Source: Ophioceras dolichostomum
Lineage: Eukaryota; Ascomycota; Sordariomycetes; Magnaporthales; Ophioceraceae
Reading direction: 5' to 3'
Length of the DNA: 64,000 nt
Assembly (NCBI GenBank): GCA_003049485.1
Contig: PYST01000032.1
Coordinates: forward strand, 63,001-127,000
Shown: positions 1-10,813 of the stretch, one piece after another
Numbering within the stretch: the stretch's first letter is position 1
How the letters are laid out: every line of letters starts with the position of its first letter
Translations under genes and position numbers: made by a program
The notes under the pieces: generated by a model
The model's database searches: none
What the model was told of the DNA's origin: nothing
The model's input: only the letters and a program-made list of their open reading frames with translations

Positions 1-1486
1 AACAACATCAACTGCTGCAGACCAGCAGGCCAACGGATCGGGCGTATCCGCGGCCACCTGGAGCCCAGATTCATGGAGGACGAAGCCCATCAAGCAATGC
101 CCTGAGTACCCAGACCTCAATGCTCTGGGCAAGTCTGTCGATGAGCTCAGTCGCCTTCCCCCGATCGTCCACCCAGCTGAGATCGTGCGGCTGAAGTCGC
201 TGCTCAAGGATGTGGCTCAGGGCCGGGCGTTCCTGCTGCAGGGCGGCGACTGCGCCGAGCTCTTCGACTACTGCCGGCAGGACGCGATCGAATCCAAGAT
301 CAAGCTCCTGCTCCAGATGAGCCTGGTCCTCATCTGGGGCGCGGACAAGCGCGTGGTGAGGATCGGGCGCATGGCCGGCCAGTACGCCAAGCCGCGGTCT
401 AGCCCAACCGAGGTGGTCGACGGCAGGGAGGTGCCCAGCTTCCGCGGCGACATCCTCAACGGCTTCGCGCTCGAGGACCGCGAGCTGGACCCGGCCCGGT
501 TGGTGCGCGCGTACAACTACTCGGCGGCCACGCACAACTACATCCGCGCCGCCATCACGTCGGGCGGCATCGCCGACCTGCACCGGCCGCTGGACTGGGG
601 GCTGGGCCACGTGCGCGACCCGCAGCTCAAGGCCAAGTACGAGGAGGCCGTGCGGTTCCTGACGGACATGCTGCGCTTCATGAACACCATCGGCGCCGGC
701 CGCGGCGACCGCCGGCTCGACACGGTCGAGCTCTTCACGTCACACGAGGGCCTGCTGCTCGAGTACGAGCAGCCCCTGACCCGCCTCCTCGAGAACCCCG
801 AGATCGCCGCCGCCCAGGGCCACCAGGCCGCGTCGGCGTCCAAGGAGTACTACGACACGTCCGCGCACTTCCTGTGGATCGGCGACCGCACGCGCCAGAT
901 CGACGGCGCGCACGTCGAGTTCTTCCGCGGCATCGCCAACCCCATCGGCGTCAAGGTCGGCCCCTCCACCCCCGCGTCCGACCTGCTCTCCCTGCTCCGC
1001 ACGCTCAACCCGTTCCGCGAGCCGGGCAAGATCACGCTCATCACGCGCTACGGCTCCGGCCGCGTGGCCGAGCTGCTGCCGTCGCACATCCGCGCCGTCG
1101 AGGGCAGCGAGTACGCCGGCTGCGTGGTGTGGCAGTGCGACCCGATGCACGGCAACACGCGGTCGGTCGGCGCGTTCAAGACGCGCCACTTCGCCGACAT
1201 ATTCTCGGAGCTGTCGCAGACGCTGCGCATCCACCGCGACGAGGGGTCGTACCTCGGGGGCCTGCACCTCGAGCTCACGAGCGACGCCGTCACCGAGTGC
1301 CTGGGCGGCGCCGAGGAGCTCGCCGCCAGCGACCTGCCCACCAACTACACCAGCTTCTGCGACCCGCGCCTCAACGAGAAGCAGGCCCTTGAGCTGGCCT
1401 TCCTGGTTGCGGACCACTACCGTCAGGAGCGTCAGCCGCCTCCGACAGTGGCAGCAACGGCAACGGCGTCGGTGGTGGCCAACTAG
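1..1486 (+). CDS. 3-deoxy-7-phosphoheptulonate synthase, class II (5' end cut by window edge)
   Basis: Class II (plant/microbial AroA-II type) DAHP synthase, which condenses phosphoenolpyruvate and erythrose-4-phosphate in the first step of the shikimate pathway. The frame is open from base 2 to the TAG at 1484-1486 (494 residues visible). No in-frame ATG precedes the conserved TWSPDSW start region, so the true start lies left of the window and only a short N-terminus should be missing. Visible family blocks, in order, are GGDCAE, KPRSSP, THNYIRA, TSHEGLLLEYE, GDRTRQIDGAHVEF, ANPIGVKVGPS, LITRYGSGRV, VVWQCDPMHGNTR, HLELTSDAVTECLGG and NYTSFCDPRLN. Together these include the metal and substrate ligands of the TIM barrel. 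The Thr/Ala-rich tail after the last block is not conserved. There is no intron in the visible part. The gene converges on the epimerase gene. Family assignment is very secure. Confidence 0.95.
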   Translation, partial: TTSTAADQQANGSGVSAATWSPDSWRTKPIKQCPEYPDLNALGKSVDELSRLPPIVHPAEIVRLKSLLKDVAQGRAFLLQGGDCAELFDYCRQDAIESKIKLLLQMSLVLIWGADKRVVRIGRMAGQYAKPRSSPTEVVDGREVPSFRGDILNGFALEDRELDPARLVRAYNYSAATHNYIRAAITSGGIADLHRPLDWGLGHVRDPQLKAKYEEAVRFLTDMLRFMNTIGAGRGDRRLDTVELFTSHEGLLLEYEQPLTRLLENPEIAAAQGHQAASASKEYYDTSAHFLWIGDRTRQIDGAHVEFFRGIANPIGVKVGPSTPASDLLSLLRTLNPFREPGKITLITRYGSGRVAELLPSHIRAVEGSEYAGCVVWQCDPMHGNTRSVGAFKTRHFADIFSELSQTLRIHRDEGSYLGGLHLELTSDAVTECLGGAEELAASDLPTNYTSFCDPRLNEKQALELAFLVADHYRQERQPPPTVAATATASVVAN

Positions 1487-2241
1487 GCAGGGAGGTAAAA
1501 GCTACCTGCCTGCCTCTCTCTGCGAAAGAGAAGTTTCTACGTCTCCATTGTCTCACTTGCAAGCATTACTAGATCAAAAGTCTTTCGTTTACATCTCGTT
1601 CTTCTGGAAGCGATGTCTAAGGGTGCTTTTCTGTGAGGGATCACTAAGGATGCGATCATATGTTAGGAGGAGTTGGATGTATTAGGACAATCGCCATCTC
1701 TCATAGCTTGGGCTTCCTGTCTGTCTTTTCGAAAAGTAACAATGGTTGCGATGGTTCCATATTCTGTCGATTTCTGCAAAATGGCGGGGTTACCAAAAGC
1801 ATCGCCTTGTTTCTTGAGCAGCTGAAGCAGATGAACTTCGCGCAGTTTTATTCGCAACGCTAGCTTCAGCATCGATGTTAAGACAATGGCTTCTCATGTG
1901 GCAACAAAAGCAGCAAGACATCTGGCATTGAGTTCCTGTCCCGACCTACCAGCCCCATGTCTTCATCCCCTTGCTCCTCTAACCTTCCGGCCACGCACGG
2001 CCCTTGAGTCTACGCCCGTGACACCACCGTCCTAGTGAGCCTCTGTCCTTTGAGAGCCCCATCTGGCTCTCATCCAGAGAGTAGGGAATACCTCCCTCTC
2101 CCCCTTCCGTTCTCACAAACGAGCCATCCCCGCCGCCAGCCAGGAATGCGATCCACATCCACCAGACGCCCGTGTCAACGGCAGCGGCGCCTTCGTCTTC
2201 GTCCCCGCCGTCGTCATCCCAGACCACCACCACCCCTCGCC
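1487..2241. other. Convergent intergenic region
   Basis: This stretch lies between the 3' ends of the DAHP synthase and epimerase genes. It presumably holds both 3' UTRs. I see no gene, RNA or repeat in it. Confidence 0.6.
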
Positions 2242-2633
2242 TCACGAAGCCGTGATGGTTTGCGTGCCCTGCAGCACATCGCCCGCCTCGAGCGCCTGCC
2301 AGACGCGGACGGCGCCGGCCTCGACGCAGATCATGTTCTTGAAGCCGTCCTTGGGCGCGAAGTCGGCCATGCCCGCCGCTTTGTCGGTCCAGGGGTTCCA
2401 GACCACCACGTCGTCGAGGTTGTCGCGCACGAGCTCGAACTTCCTGCTCCCTCCCTCAAGCACCGCCAGCGGCGCGCCGGGCCCCCCGGCCGGGGTGTAC
2501 ACCCTGTCGGTCTCGGCCGTGATGCTGAGGGGTCCCGCGGCCTGGGTCTTGGTCTTGGCGCCGTCGACCTTATCGATGTAGCTGGCGTCGTCGAGGCCGG
2601 TCAGGGTGACGTCGGCGATGTCCTGTGAAATTG

Positions 2634-2668
<35 letters not shown>

Positions 2669-3455
2669 CGTCAGTGACGGCTTCTTCTTCGCCAATGCTC
2701 CACGCATCATGGTGTTTTAAAGATGTAAATATTACTGACATTCACGCGCAGGTACGTGTGCAGCAGCACCTGCAGCTGGAACGGCTCTTTGCCCTCATTG
2801 GTGACGACGATGCTGGTGGACAGCGACTCGCTGTCGAGGGTGACGCTGTAGAGGAGGCCGAAGTCGTACGGCCAGAGCGCGCGCGTCTTCTCGTCTAGGC
2901 TGGCGCTCGATAGGCCGAAGTCGAGCTTGACCGAGAGGTCGGCAGTCGCCGCCGATGAGGACGAGGCGGCGACGGCGGTGGCGGCGGCCGTTGGAGTGGC
3001 GGCGGTCGCCTCAGATGTCGACTTGCCTAAGAACTCCCAGTGTGACGTCCGAGCGAAGCCGTGCTGCGGCAGCTTGGACGTTTCCGTGTGGTCGGGGGCC
3101 GTGCCGAAGACCTTTACAGGACGGACGGATAGGCAAGGTCAGTTTTAGGGCTCTGCAAGAATGGCCGAATCCTTCTCCATTGTTGCTTGAAGAAACTCAC
3201 TGGGAACACAAGCGGGATGCCGCCCCGCACAGCCTTGGTGCCGTCCAGCTTGGCCGCCTCGCTCAACCATAGCTTCTCCTGGCCGCCCTTCTTCCAGCTG
3301 ATCACGGTGGCGCCGTACAGGAGGACCACGACACTCTCGCCCGTCGGGAGAACCGCCTCCACGCGGGAGTTGTCGTGCGTGATGGTCACCTGCGCCTGCG
3401 GGGGCAGGCCTGGGGTCTTGGCTAAAGCCGACGGCTTGTTGGGACGATCGACCAT
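2242..3455 (-). CDS. Glucose-6-phosphate 1-epimerase (aldose 1-epimerase family, YMR099C-like)
   Basis: Predicted to interconvert the alpha and beta anomers of glucose-6-phosphate in the cytosol. Exons on the minus strand are 3455-3201, 3111-2740 and 2622-2242, joined in phase 0 (335 aa, close to the family length). Introns are 3112-3200 and 2623-2739. Family blocks are GATVISWKK near residue 50, LWLSEAAKLDGTKAVRGGIP followed by the FP element, QHGFARTSHWEF with the conserved His in exon 2, LQVLLHTYLRVND at the exon 2/3 join, and VVWNPWTDKA and FKNMICVEAG (catalytic Glu) in exon 3. For the second donor I chose GTCAGT over an upstream GTGAAT because it restores the usual YLRVxDI block. The second intron carries a (GA)15 run that reads as a (TC) pyrimidine tract just before its acceptor. 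An Ala/Ser/Thr-rich insertion lies in exon 2. Confidence 0.92.
2636..2665. repeat. (GA)15 microsatellite in intron 2 of the epimerase gene
   Basis: Fifteen uninterrupted GA dinucleotides. On the coding (minus) strand this is a (TC)n pyrimidine run ending 13 bases before the intron acceptor. It may therefore serve as the polypyrimidine tract while also being length-unstable. Confidence 0.9.
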
Positions 3456-4672
3456 GATGATTTGGGTTGTTTGTTTACTCTAGAGCGTTTGCCTCTCTCC
3501 TTTTTCTCTTTCCTCTGACTCTGGAGTGAGATTGGTGCTGTGGGAAAGCGAGGTGAGGCGCGAGTACAAGGTTAGGTCTAGTGGGATGCTCCCTTTGATG
3601 CTGGCTAACAGCTCCGTGTCGATCTGATCTCAACTGATCTTCGATGCGTAGCTGTGCGCTGGGTAGACCTGGGTATCCCTGTATCAGTGTTGATGGTGGC
3701 TTCAATTGGTAATTGTTTGAAATTTAAATCACAGGTCTGAGCTAGCTCTCTGCTGCCAGTTCGAGATGAGATGTCTGGTGCTTTATTAATCAGCTTCTCG
3801 GTTCCATGAATGATGTGGGCTGAAGCTTGAAAGGGCGAAGGCTGATCTTGCAGTCCACGTTTAGGCATTGACGTTGTAGCGGGGTGAAGCCTCCCCTCGA
3901 GTGGGTGGTGGGTGGGACCATCGAGCCTGAGGTGACCCCGCATGCGGCCGTGCCGTTGGCAGCTGCGCCATCTCTCCCACCGTCTCAGTACAAAGTACCA
4001 ACTCCCAACAGTGTGGTCGGTCCAATCTTGTCGCTTCTAGCGGCCCCGTGTGCTCCTTCACCTGAAACGCGGGCGACAACGACCAGCCGGCCAGTTGTGC
4101 TCAGCCAAGCTGTGTGCACCCTCCCGAGCCAACCAGGCATCATTCTAAGCTTCTCAGCTAGGTTGAGCTGTGCCGACTGAGAATCATAAGTGGTGTTGTG
4201 CCAGTCTGTCCTGGAAGTGTCCCGTCTGTCTGGCCAAGCTGTCTCCTCAAACAAGGCTGGTTCAAACAGACGGTTTGACATAAAGCCTCGCGACATTCTG
4301 ACTGCCTTGAAAAGGGTGAAAATCAGTATGCGTCCACAACGTCCACATTAGTCGCCGAGCAGCTGCTCGAGGTCCTACGTCCCACTCGCACGAAGCATCA
4401 CGCGTGAAGAATGGGCCTGATACGGGGTGAATAATGCAGTCTGATGGATAGATTCTCCCACGAGTTTCCTCTCGTGAAGCCCGTCATTTTGTCAGTGGTC
4501 CAAGTTCCGCTCCCTGCGCCTGTAAATGCCATGTGCCATGCCCTGCTTGAAAACGTCCAACCCTACTCTTAACAGATAACACAGAAAAATGACAAGTATG
4601 CCCAAAGTGTTGTGGTGTTTCTATGTCCAACATGACTGTCCCAATCCCATGATGATGACGATGCTCACTACA
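3456..4672. other. Intergenic region, epimerase promoter and Rif1 3' flank
   Basis: About 1.2 kb between the start of the epimerase gene and the end of the rif1 gene, both on the minus strand. Short ORFs here are unconvincing. I see no repeat or RNA gene. Confidence 0.5.
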
Positions 4673-7600
4673 CTATTTTCGCCCATTCCGTCCCCTCTTC
4701 ACGGCCGCGTAGAGCTCATGTTTCATGTCTACAAAGACATCCTCGATCTCGTTCATCTCGCTCCTGGAGATTTTCGCCGTCTTCAGCGCGTCCAACCCGC
4801 CCTTCAACATCGCCATGATGGCCTGGGCTGTCATCTTGGTTTGGCTGGCCTCGGCCCGCGTCTCTTTCGCTCCTTGCACTGTCTGCAACTCCTCGTCCTC
4901 ATCCCTGCCTTCTTCATCTTCGGTGTTGCGGAGTGATTCGTGACTAGGGCCGCTGCTGGACCTATCGTACTCCTCCATCTGAACCAAGAGAAGAGCCCGG
5001 CCAGTGACTATGATACGGGATGACGCGTTAGAATCTTTCGGATCCATCTTGCCCACGAAGAAAAGGGGTTTCTCGTACCTTGTACGACTGGGCCAGGCTG
5101 GCTGTCAGGCACACCCTTAGGCTCAGGCTCGGTTTCTCGTTCGACTTCGGCGGCGCGGTGTTTGGTCTTCTTCGGACCGGGAGACTCTTGTTCGACCACC
5201 TTCGAAGCAGACCTCTTCCGCTTTGGCCTGCCAGAAGGCGTGGGCTCTTGGGAGCTACCTGGCGTCTCCACCGCAGCCTCGGAGGATGCCCTGGCCGACC
5301 TGTATCGCCGTGGGCGACCACGGCCCCGCTTGGATGTGCCCCCGACTGTGATGCACTCCATCGGCTCCGGCTCCGGCTCCTGCTCGGGCTCCGGATCAGC
5401 CTCAGCCTCGTCTTCAGCCTCGGGATGCGGCTGCTGCGTCTGAGGCTTGCTTTGCCGCCCCGTGGTTTGCTTCGACGGAGAGGGTGTTGGCTCGATGAAG
5501 TTGGTTGGATTCTCTGTCTTGCCGTCAAGCTGCACCACCAGGCGGACGAGACTCCGCTCTTCGCCATCGCTGACCTGGAATGACTCGTTTTGCGAGCTAG
5601 CTTTGTCGGTAGCCTTGCTCTTCGACGGTGACGATGACGGCTGCGGGCTGGTTAAAGCATCCATGAAAACCTCGTTGTTGTCGGATTTGGGGGTTTCCTG
5701 GGAGGCCCTCGTCCGGAGGCTGCGACGCGGAGTCGACGGTGCCTCTCTCGCTGGCTTTGTAGTCGACCTAGATCCGGTCCTGGAGTTTCTGGATGTCGGA
5801 CGCTTCTCAGGATCGCCGGCGGCTGCAACATTCTCCGCGTCCGGAGCCGGAAGGCGCTCGGTGTTTTCGAAACTGGTCTCCGGAGGTGGAAGCTCGTAGC
5901 TCGTCTCATCGGCGGCCGTCTCGTCAATGTGCATCTCGTCTTCGCCCTCGGCAGGACCCTCCATGATGGGTTGGCGATGATGAGCAGCGCTCGGCGAGCC
6001 AGAGATGGGGGAAGAGAAGTCCCACTCGGCAGCGTCGAGTAGACTGTCGCTGCTTGCTCGTGACCTGATCTCTGGGAGTAGCGGGAACGGCCTGGGTTCC
6101 GGCGGAGAGGATGGAGGATCGCTGATCCCGTTGTAGTTGTCCGGCAAAGGTGGTGGTTGTCCGCGACGCGGCGTTGGTGTCGAGCTGACGTAGTCTTCGA
6201 AACGGTTTTCAGCCTGAGGAGTGGCTGCTCTTGGCAATCCGGGAGATGATATGTCATCAGGCTCCTGCGTTTGGTGGGATCGAGCCGGCTCAGAAGGGAC
6301 TGGCTTTTCGACACCGTCCGTGTGAAGTCCGGGACTGCTGCTCCGCATCTCCGGGAACATCAAAGCGGCCTCCCGTTGGCGATCGCGGATTTCCTTCTGG
6401 CGCTCCGTCAACACCTGAGACTCTGAGGCGAGCTGATCGCTGGGCGATGTATCGATAGGTGCAAACTGGATTTGAGAATCGTCGTGACGAAGTTTGGGCG
6501 TAGGCGTGGCGTTGTTCTTCCGTCCCTTCGAACTCGATGACGCTTTGGTCACCCCACTGGTGTGGTGTCGACCCTTGTCCCTCAGTTGGGCTTCTCCGTT
6601 TGAAGACCGGCTCTCTTTGAGCGCTGATCCACTGCTGACATGGCCCGTGGATTTGGATCGTGTCGTAGACAAGGTATTCAGGACGTCCATGTCGATCTGG
6701 GAATCGATAAATGTCGGCCGTTGTGCGCCAAATTCGGCACTGCTCGAAGGCTCCAGACCAGGCAGGACGATATCCACGAACGACTTGCGAGACAAGAGGA
6801 CGTTCTTCAGCTTATCCGGGTAGGCCATCCCCTCAACTTTCTCAAAAACGTTGTTCCACATCGTCGACACGCTGTTGACGATGTGTCTGTGCTTGCTCTC
6901 GAAGGCAGCGCACAGCAAGGTCTCAACAGACGCCAAGGGGAGTGCCTCTGGCTGCTCAACGCTGTTGATCAGCGCGGAAACCCTATCCCAGAGAACCTTG
7001 GTCTGCAATTAATGTGTTTGGTTAGCGACAAAAATGTGACACTGGTATTGCCACCCCTGGTAGCGAGCCTACGCGTGACAAGAGTCCTGTAGGAAAAACG
7101 ACATACCGCTTCGGTAGCCTTGGGAAACTGAAGGCTATCAAGTTTCGTCTGATCATCGCGAATCCAGGTAGCGAGGCTGTCTTGCAGCAGGCCGAGAGTC
7201 TGAACGACCAGCTGGCGGTTACATCTGCCCAAGAAAGCTGTAATTTCGTTCAGAACAGGAGCCACCGACTCATCCGGATCGTGCTGGTCAAATTCATCGT
7301 AGAGACGCCCTAGGATGGTATTGCTAAGTCGGTAGAGATTATCAAAGGGGTCAGATGAGGCGGATCGGGGCCCAGAAGCGACAGTGCCCCAAAGTCTCCG
7401 GCGTGCGGCATCCACGGCCTGGCGGTCTCGCGGATGCGTCGATGATGTAAGCAGCTCGCCGAAGGCCGCGAGGTCATTGGCTGTTAGAATCGACTTCTCG
7501 GGCATCTGGTCGAGCAGTATCCTCGCCAGGGGCTCGACGACCGCGATGGCGAGCCCCGCATCCCCGGAATCAGTCTTAGCACGGTCCCTAAGCGTGGAGA

Positions 7601-10172
7601 ACAGCGACTGCCAGGACTGCCAGGAAAGGTTTGGCGTTGACCGCAGTCCACGCTCAAGGACCTTGACAACCTCACGGTACTCCTGGCCAACCGAGGAGTC
7701 ACCGCTCGAAGAGCTAGGGGCGAGTTCGCTACCGCCCTTCTGAGATGCCTCCAGAGATGTAGCCAGTGTCTCGGCAATCAAAACCCAGGGGCCGGCTGGA
7801 CACAGGGCATTCATCGGAATCAGCTGCAGCAGATCCTGGGCCAGCTTTCGTCGATTCTTCGCGTTCCGATCTTCGAGGAATGCCGTGAAGATAGACCTGA
7901 AGAATTCGACGAACTCGCCATTGTCTGGCACGCCCGGGGGTAAGGTAGAGAGGATGGAGAAGAGGTGGTGGATGGTCGGGCGCGAGCTCAGCTGGTTGGC
8001 GCCAGACCTGTGAGATGGTGTTGACACGGGCACAAGAGCGTTGTTCTCTGCGCTCATCGCCAGCACTTTCTCGGTGAAAGGCAGGCGACCTAGTTTGTCG
8101 ACCATGACTAGAATGAACTCCCTCGCGCTGGCCAGGAACTTGACGGAACTTCCGTTGTCGCTTCTGGTCGACTGGGGTACGCCGTCGGCCCAGATTTGGA
8201 AGAGGACGCCAAATACCTGACCGAGGAAGGCAGCCATGTCAGCTGACACCTTGATCTCCTTGGACGCTGCCAAGGCTGCAGCGCCTATCAAGGTCTCCCA
8301 AAGCTTGTACACAGCACTCCTAGTGTTGCACAGTTCGTCGAAGTTCTTCCTCAGGATCGGTTCGACGACGCTCAGTACCCTGGTCACGTTGCGCCGGAGC
8401 CATTTGGCATCCAGTGCGGGAAGCTCCTCAGGTGCCGTCAAGGGGTTTTCCACAATGTGGCTGTCCGCCCAGACCCTGCGGACGGAGCTGTTGAACAGCC
8501 ACGTCAGGATGGTGCAGGCCTGGATGCAACTATCCTTGTCGTCTTCAAGCCGCTGCTCGGTGAGTACCTGCATGACAGGCTTGACAGAGATATCCCAGTA
8601 CGTTTCGAGGTGGACCATGTTCGCGTTTGGCCGGAAAGTGTAGTAGTAGAGTGTGCGGATGCTACCCAGGACCACAGTCCGAAGTTCATCGGCATGCTTG
8701 GCAAGGGGCTTGCCAGGGCCCCGACGCTTGAGCAGTTTCGGCAAGGGAGCAGTGAGGATCGAGATGAATTTGGGCGAACAGGAACGGCCGCCAGCGTTCA
8801 TCGAGTACGCCAGCCGAGACCAGGCAAAGAGCGCTTCTTGCTTTGTGGTAAAATCCTGACAGTTGAAGCAATCCTGGATGATGTGAAGCCACTCATTCAG
8901 CTGAGCCGACTTGTCCAAGCCACGATAGAAAAGGATGACGATGCTCCAGATCTGAGGCACGGAGCGCGAGTCCAGTTTTTCCTTGTCCTTCGTCATCCGC
9001 CTGAGCACCTCGGCGTAGTACTGCATGTACGTGCTGGCCTCTTGCGACGGCGCCGGCTGTTGCAGCAACTCCATGACCTTCTTCGAAAGGTGCTTCTCCT
9101 GTATCGACATGAATGCGGCATCCATGCCCAGGGAAATGGCCGTCGATCGTATCTCCTTAATGCCGCTGAGCATCGCTTCGAACAAGTCCAGCAGCCAGTC
9201 TGAGTGGTGTATCATAGCGTGCTTGGCCTGTTTGAGCAGCCTCCTATAGATATTGATGCGGGACATGTAGACGCCTTTCTTGTCCTTGATGTGATCCGGA
9301 AGATTGTGTAACGCCGCGACCAGTTTGCCGACTCGGTCAGAGGATATGACCTTTGGCGAGAAGTTTTGTAGCGCGATGCAGGTCATCAGGTGCCTGGCCA
9401 TGTCTTTCGATAGCGCCGCGTCTTCCAGGTTCTTGATGCCGTGCTCGATGACGAACACGCCGAATTCGTTGGAGAGAGTCGAAGCGATGGCCGGGAAGTG
9501 TAGAAAGGTGCTTAGCAGGGTGAAGGCGTGGTTGGCGAGCGACGCGTCAGGAGAGCCCGACGCCGTCTTGCAGGTAATGTCGCGCTGGATAAAATGCATG
9601 AAGAGTGTCATCTTCTCTTGAAGTGCGATCCGGTCCGGCAGGTTGTTCGACGCTCTCAGGGCACGAGCAAGCGAGGTGTATGCGTCTAGCTTCATGTCTC
9701 GGTCGGCCCCGGCTAGCTGTTGTACTGTGGACTCAAGCATATTCGCCAGATTCAGGCCATCAGGGCCTGTGCCGTTGGTCGGGTCGAGGGGATTAGGGCC
9801 GTAGGTCACAGGAACCTTGAGGATAGACTTGCCAGGGAGCGGGGCGGAGGATGAAGGCGGATTGGAGATCGGAGTTGGATGGTGCCGGGCATTCTCATCG
9901 GCGGAGTATAGAGGAGCATCCCGATACTCGGCCTGGGAAGAGAACTCAACCTTCTTCCTACGAGAGCTCCCTGCCGTTATCGACGAGGGCGTGTGCACGT
10001 TCGGCGGAGTCTGTATGCTTGGCTTGGAGTCCGGCACGGCGTGCACGGCGTGTGATGGCAAGATCTCCTTTTGGTTCGTGCCGAGCTCATAGCTCGTTTC
10101 TTTGGGCGGTGTCGGGGGTCTCGCTGGTAGAGATTCAAAAATACTCAGCGCCACCATAGCCAAAGATCCCAT
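4673..10172 (-). CDS. rif1: Rif1-like telomere/replication-timing protein
   Basis: Rif1 restrains origin firing by recruiting protein phosphatase 1 and acts at telomeres and double-strand breaks. Exons on the minus strand are 10172-7107, 7002-5079 and 5007-4673 (1774 aa), with introns of 104 and 71 bases. The N-terminal ~150 residues are disordered and contain an RVxF-type PP1 motif (KVEF, residues 74-77) and a SILK-type motif (SILK, 116-119). Residues ~150-1100 form a helical-repeat Rif1 N-terminal domain, with LESTVQQLAG, AFTLLSTFLHFPAIAS and TYWDISVKPVMQVL among the recognisable stretches. The remainder is acidic, Ser/Pro-rich and disordered, with AT-hook-like GRGRPRR (near 1582) and GRPKRKR (near 1613). 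The third exon encodes a charged coiled tail. The ATG at 10172 is the first in frame. It is transcribed divergently from ric8. Domain assignment rests on recognising the fungal Rif1_N region; no alignment was run. Confidence 0.88.
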
Positions 10173-10813
10173 TGTTGTAATCCAGCTTCGGAAAGCCCAC
10201 GGACGGGAGCACCGTAGGGGAGCAGTGCTCGCCTGACTTGAGGTAGCAGGCGATGCTTTAGCTCATATCTATCCTGTAAGTGAAATCAAAGAATGAGACA
10301 GAAAGAAAGACGAGAAGAAAAGTGAAGTTGCTAAGAAAGAAGACAGAAACGGGAACAGAAAGCAATGAACAGCTAATTACGGGGTATGAACGATCAATGT
10401 GATGAGAAAATAGGCATTCACAGTCACATCAAAGCACGGGGTTTCCCATCGTGTGCGGATGTGAGCCATCCAAAATTGGAGATGTGCTTGACTTTTAAAA
10501 AGCGTGCAGTCGCGGTCGCGAAATACGCGACGCGCCAGCCAGCCACCTCCAATTAAGACGCCCGCCGCGGTCAGTTGAAGGTTGAAGTGCTATCGGACCC
10601 ACTGAACACACCCTATCGTGGGGTCGCATCAGCGGGATACAGAAATTCTGGGCAGAGTCTCCGCCGAGGCTATCCTGACCTCATAGGCAGCCCATCCATC
10701 CAGTATGTCCGTACTCAACAACAAAGTCATGAAGTTCGTCTGACTCTTGCTCAGCATCGTATTTCGGCATTTTCAACACCTAGTATATTTAGACGGAGGG
10801 CACTGGCGGCGTG
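10173..10813. other. Divergent promoter region between rif1 and ric8
   Basis: This region holds both 5' flanks. The only element I can point to is the tandem ACGCGACGCG at 10525-10534, listed separately. The ~170 bases nearest rif1 are A-rich on the plus strand. Confidence 0.5.
10525..10534. promoter_or_regulatory. Two adjacent ACGCG cores (MBF/MCB-like)
   Basis: ACGCGACGCG, i.e. two directly abutting copies of the core bound by MBF-type APSES factors at G1/S genes in yeasts. It lies ~350 bases upstream of rif1 and ~280 upstream of ric8. The function is inferred from sequence only. Confidence 0.35.
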
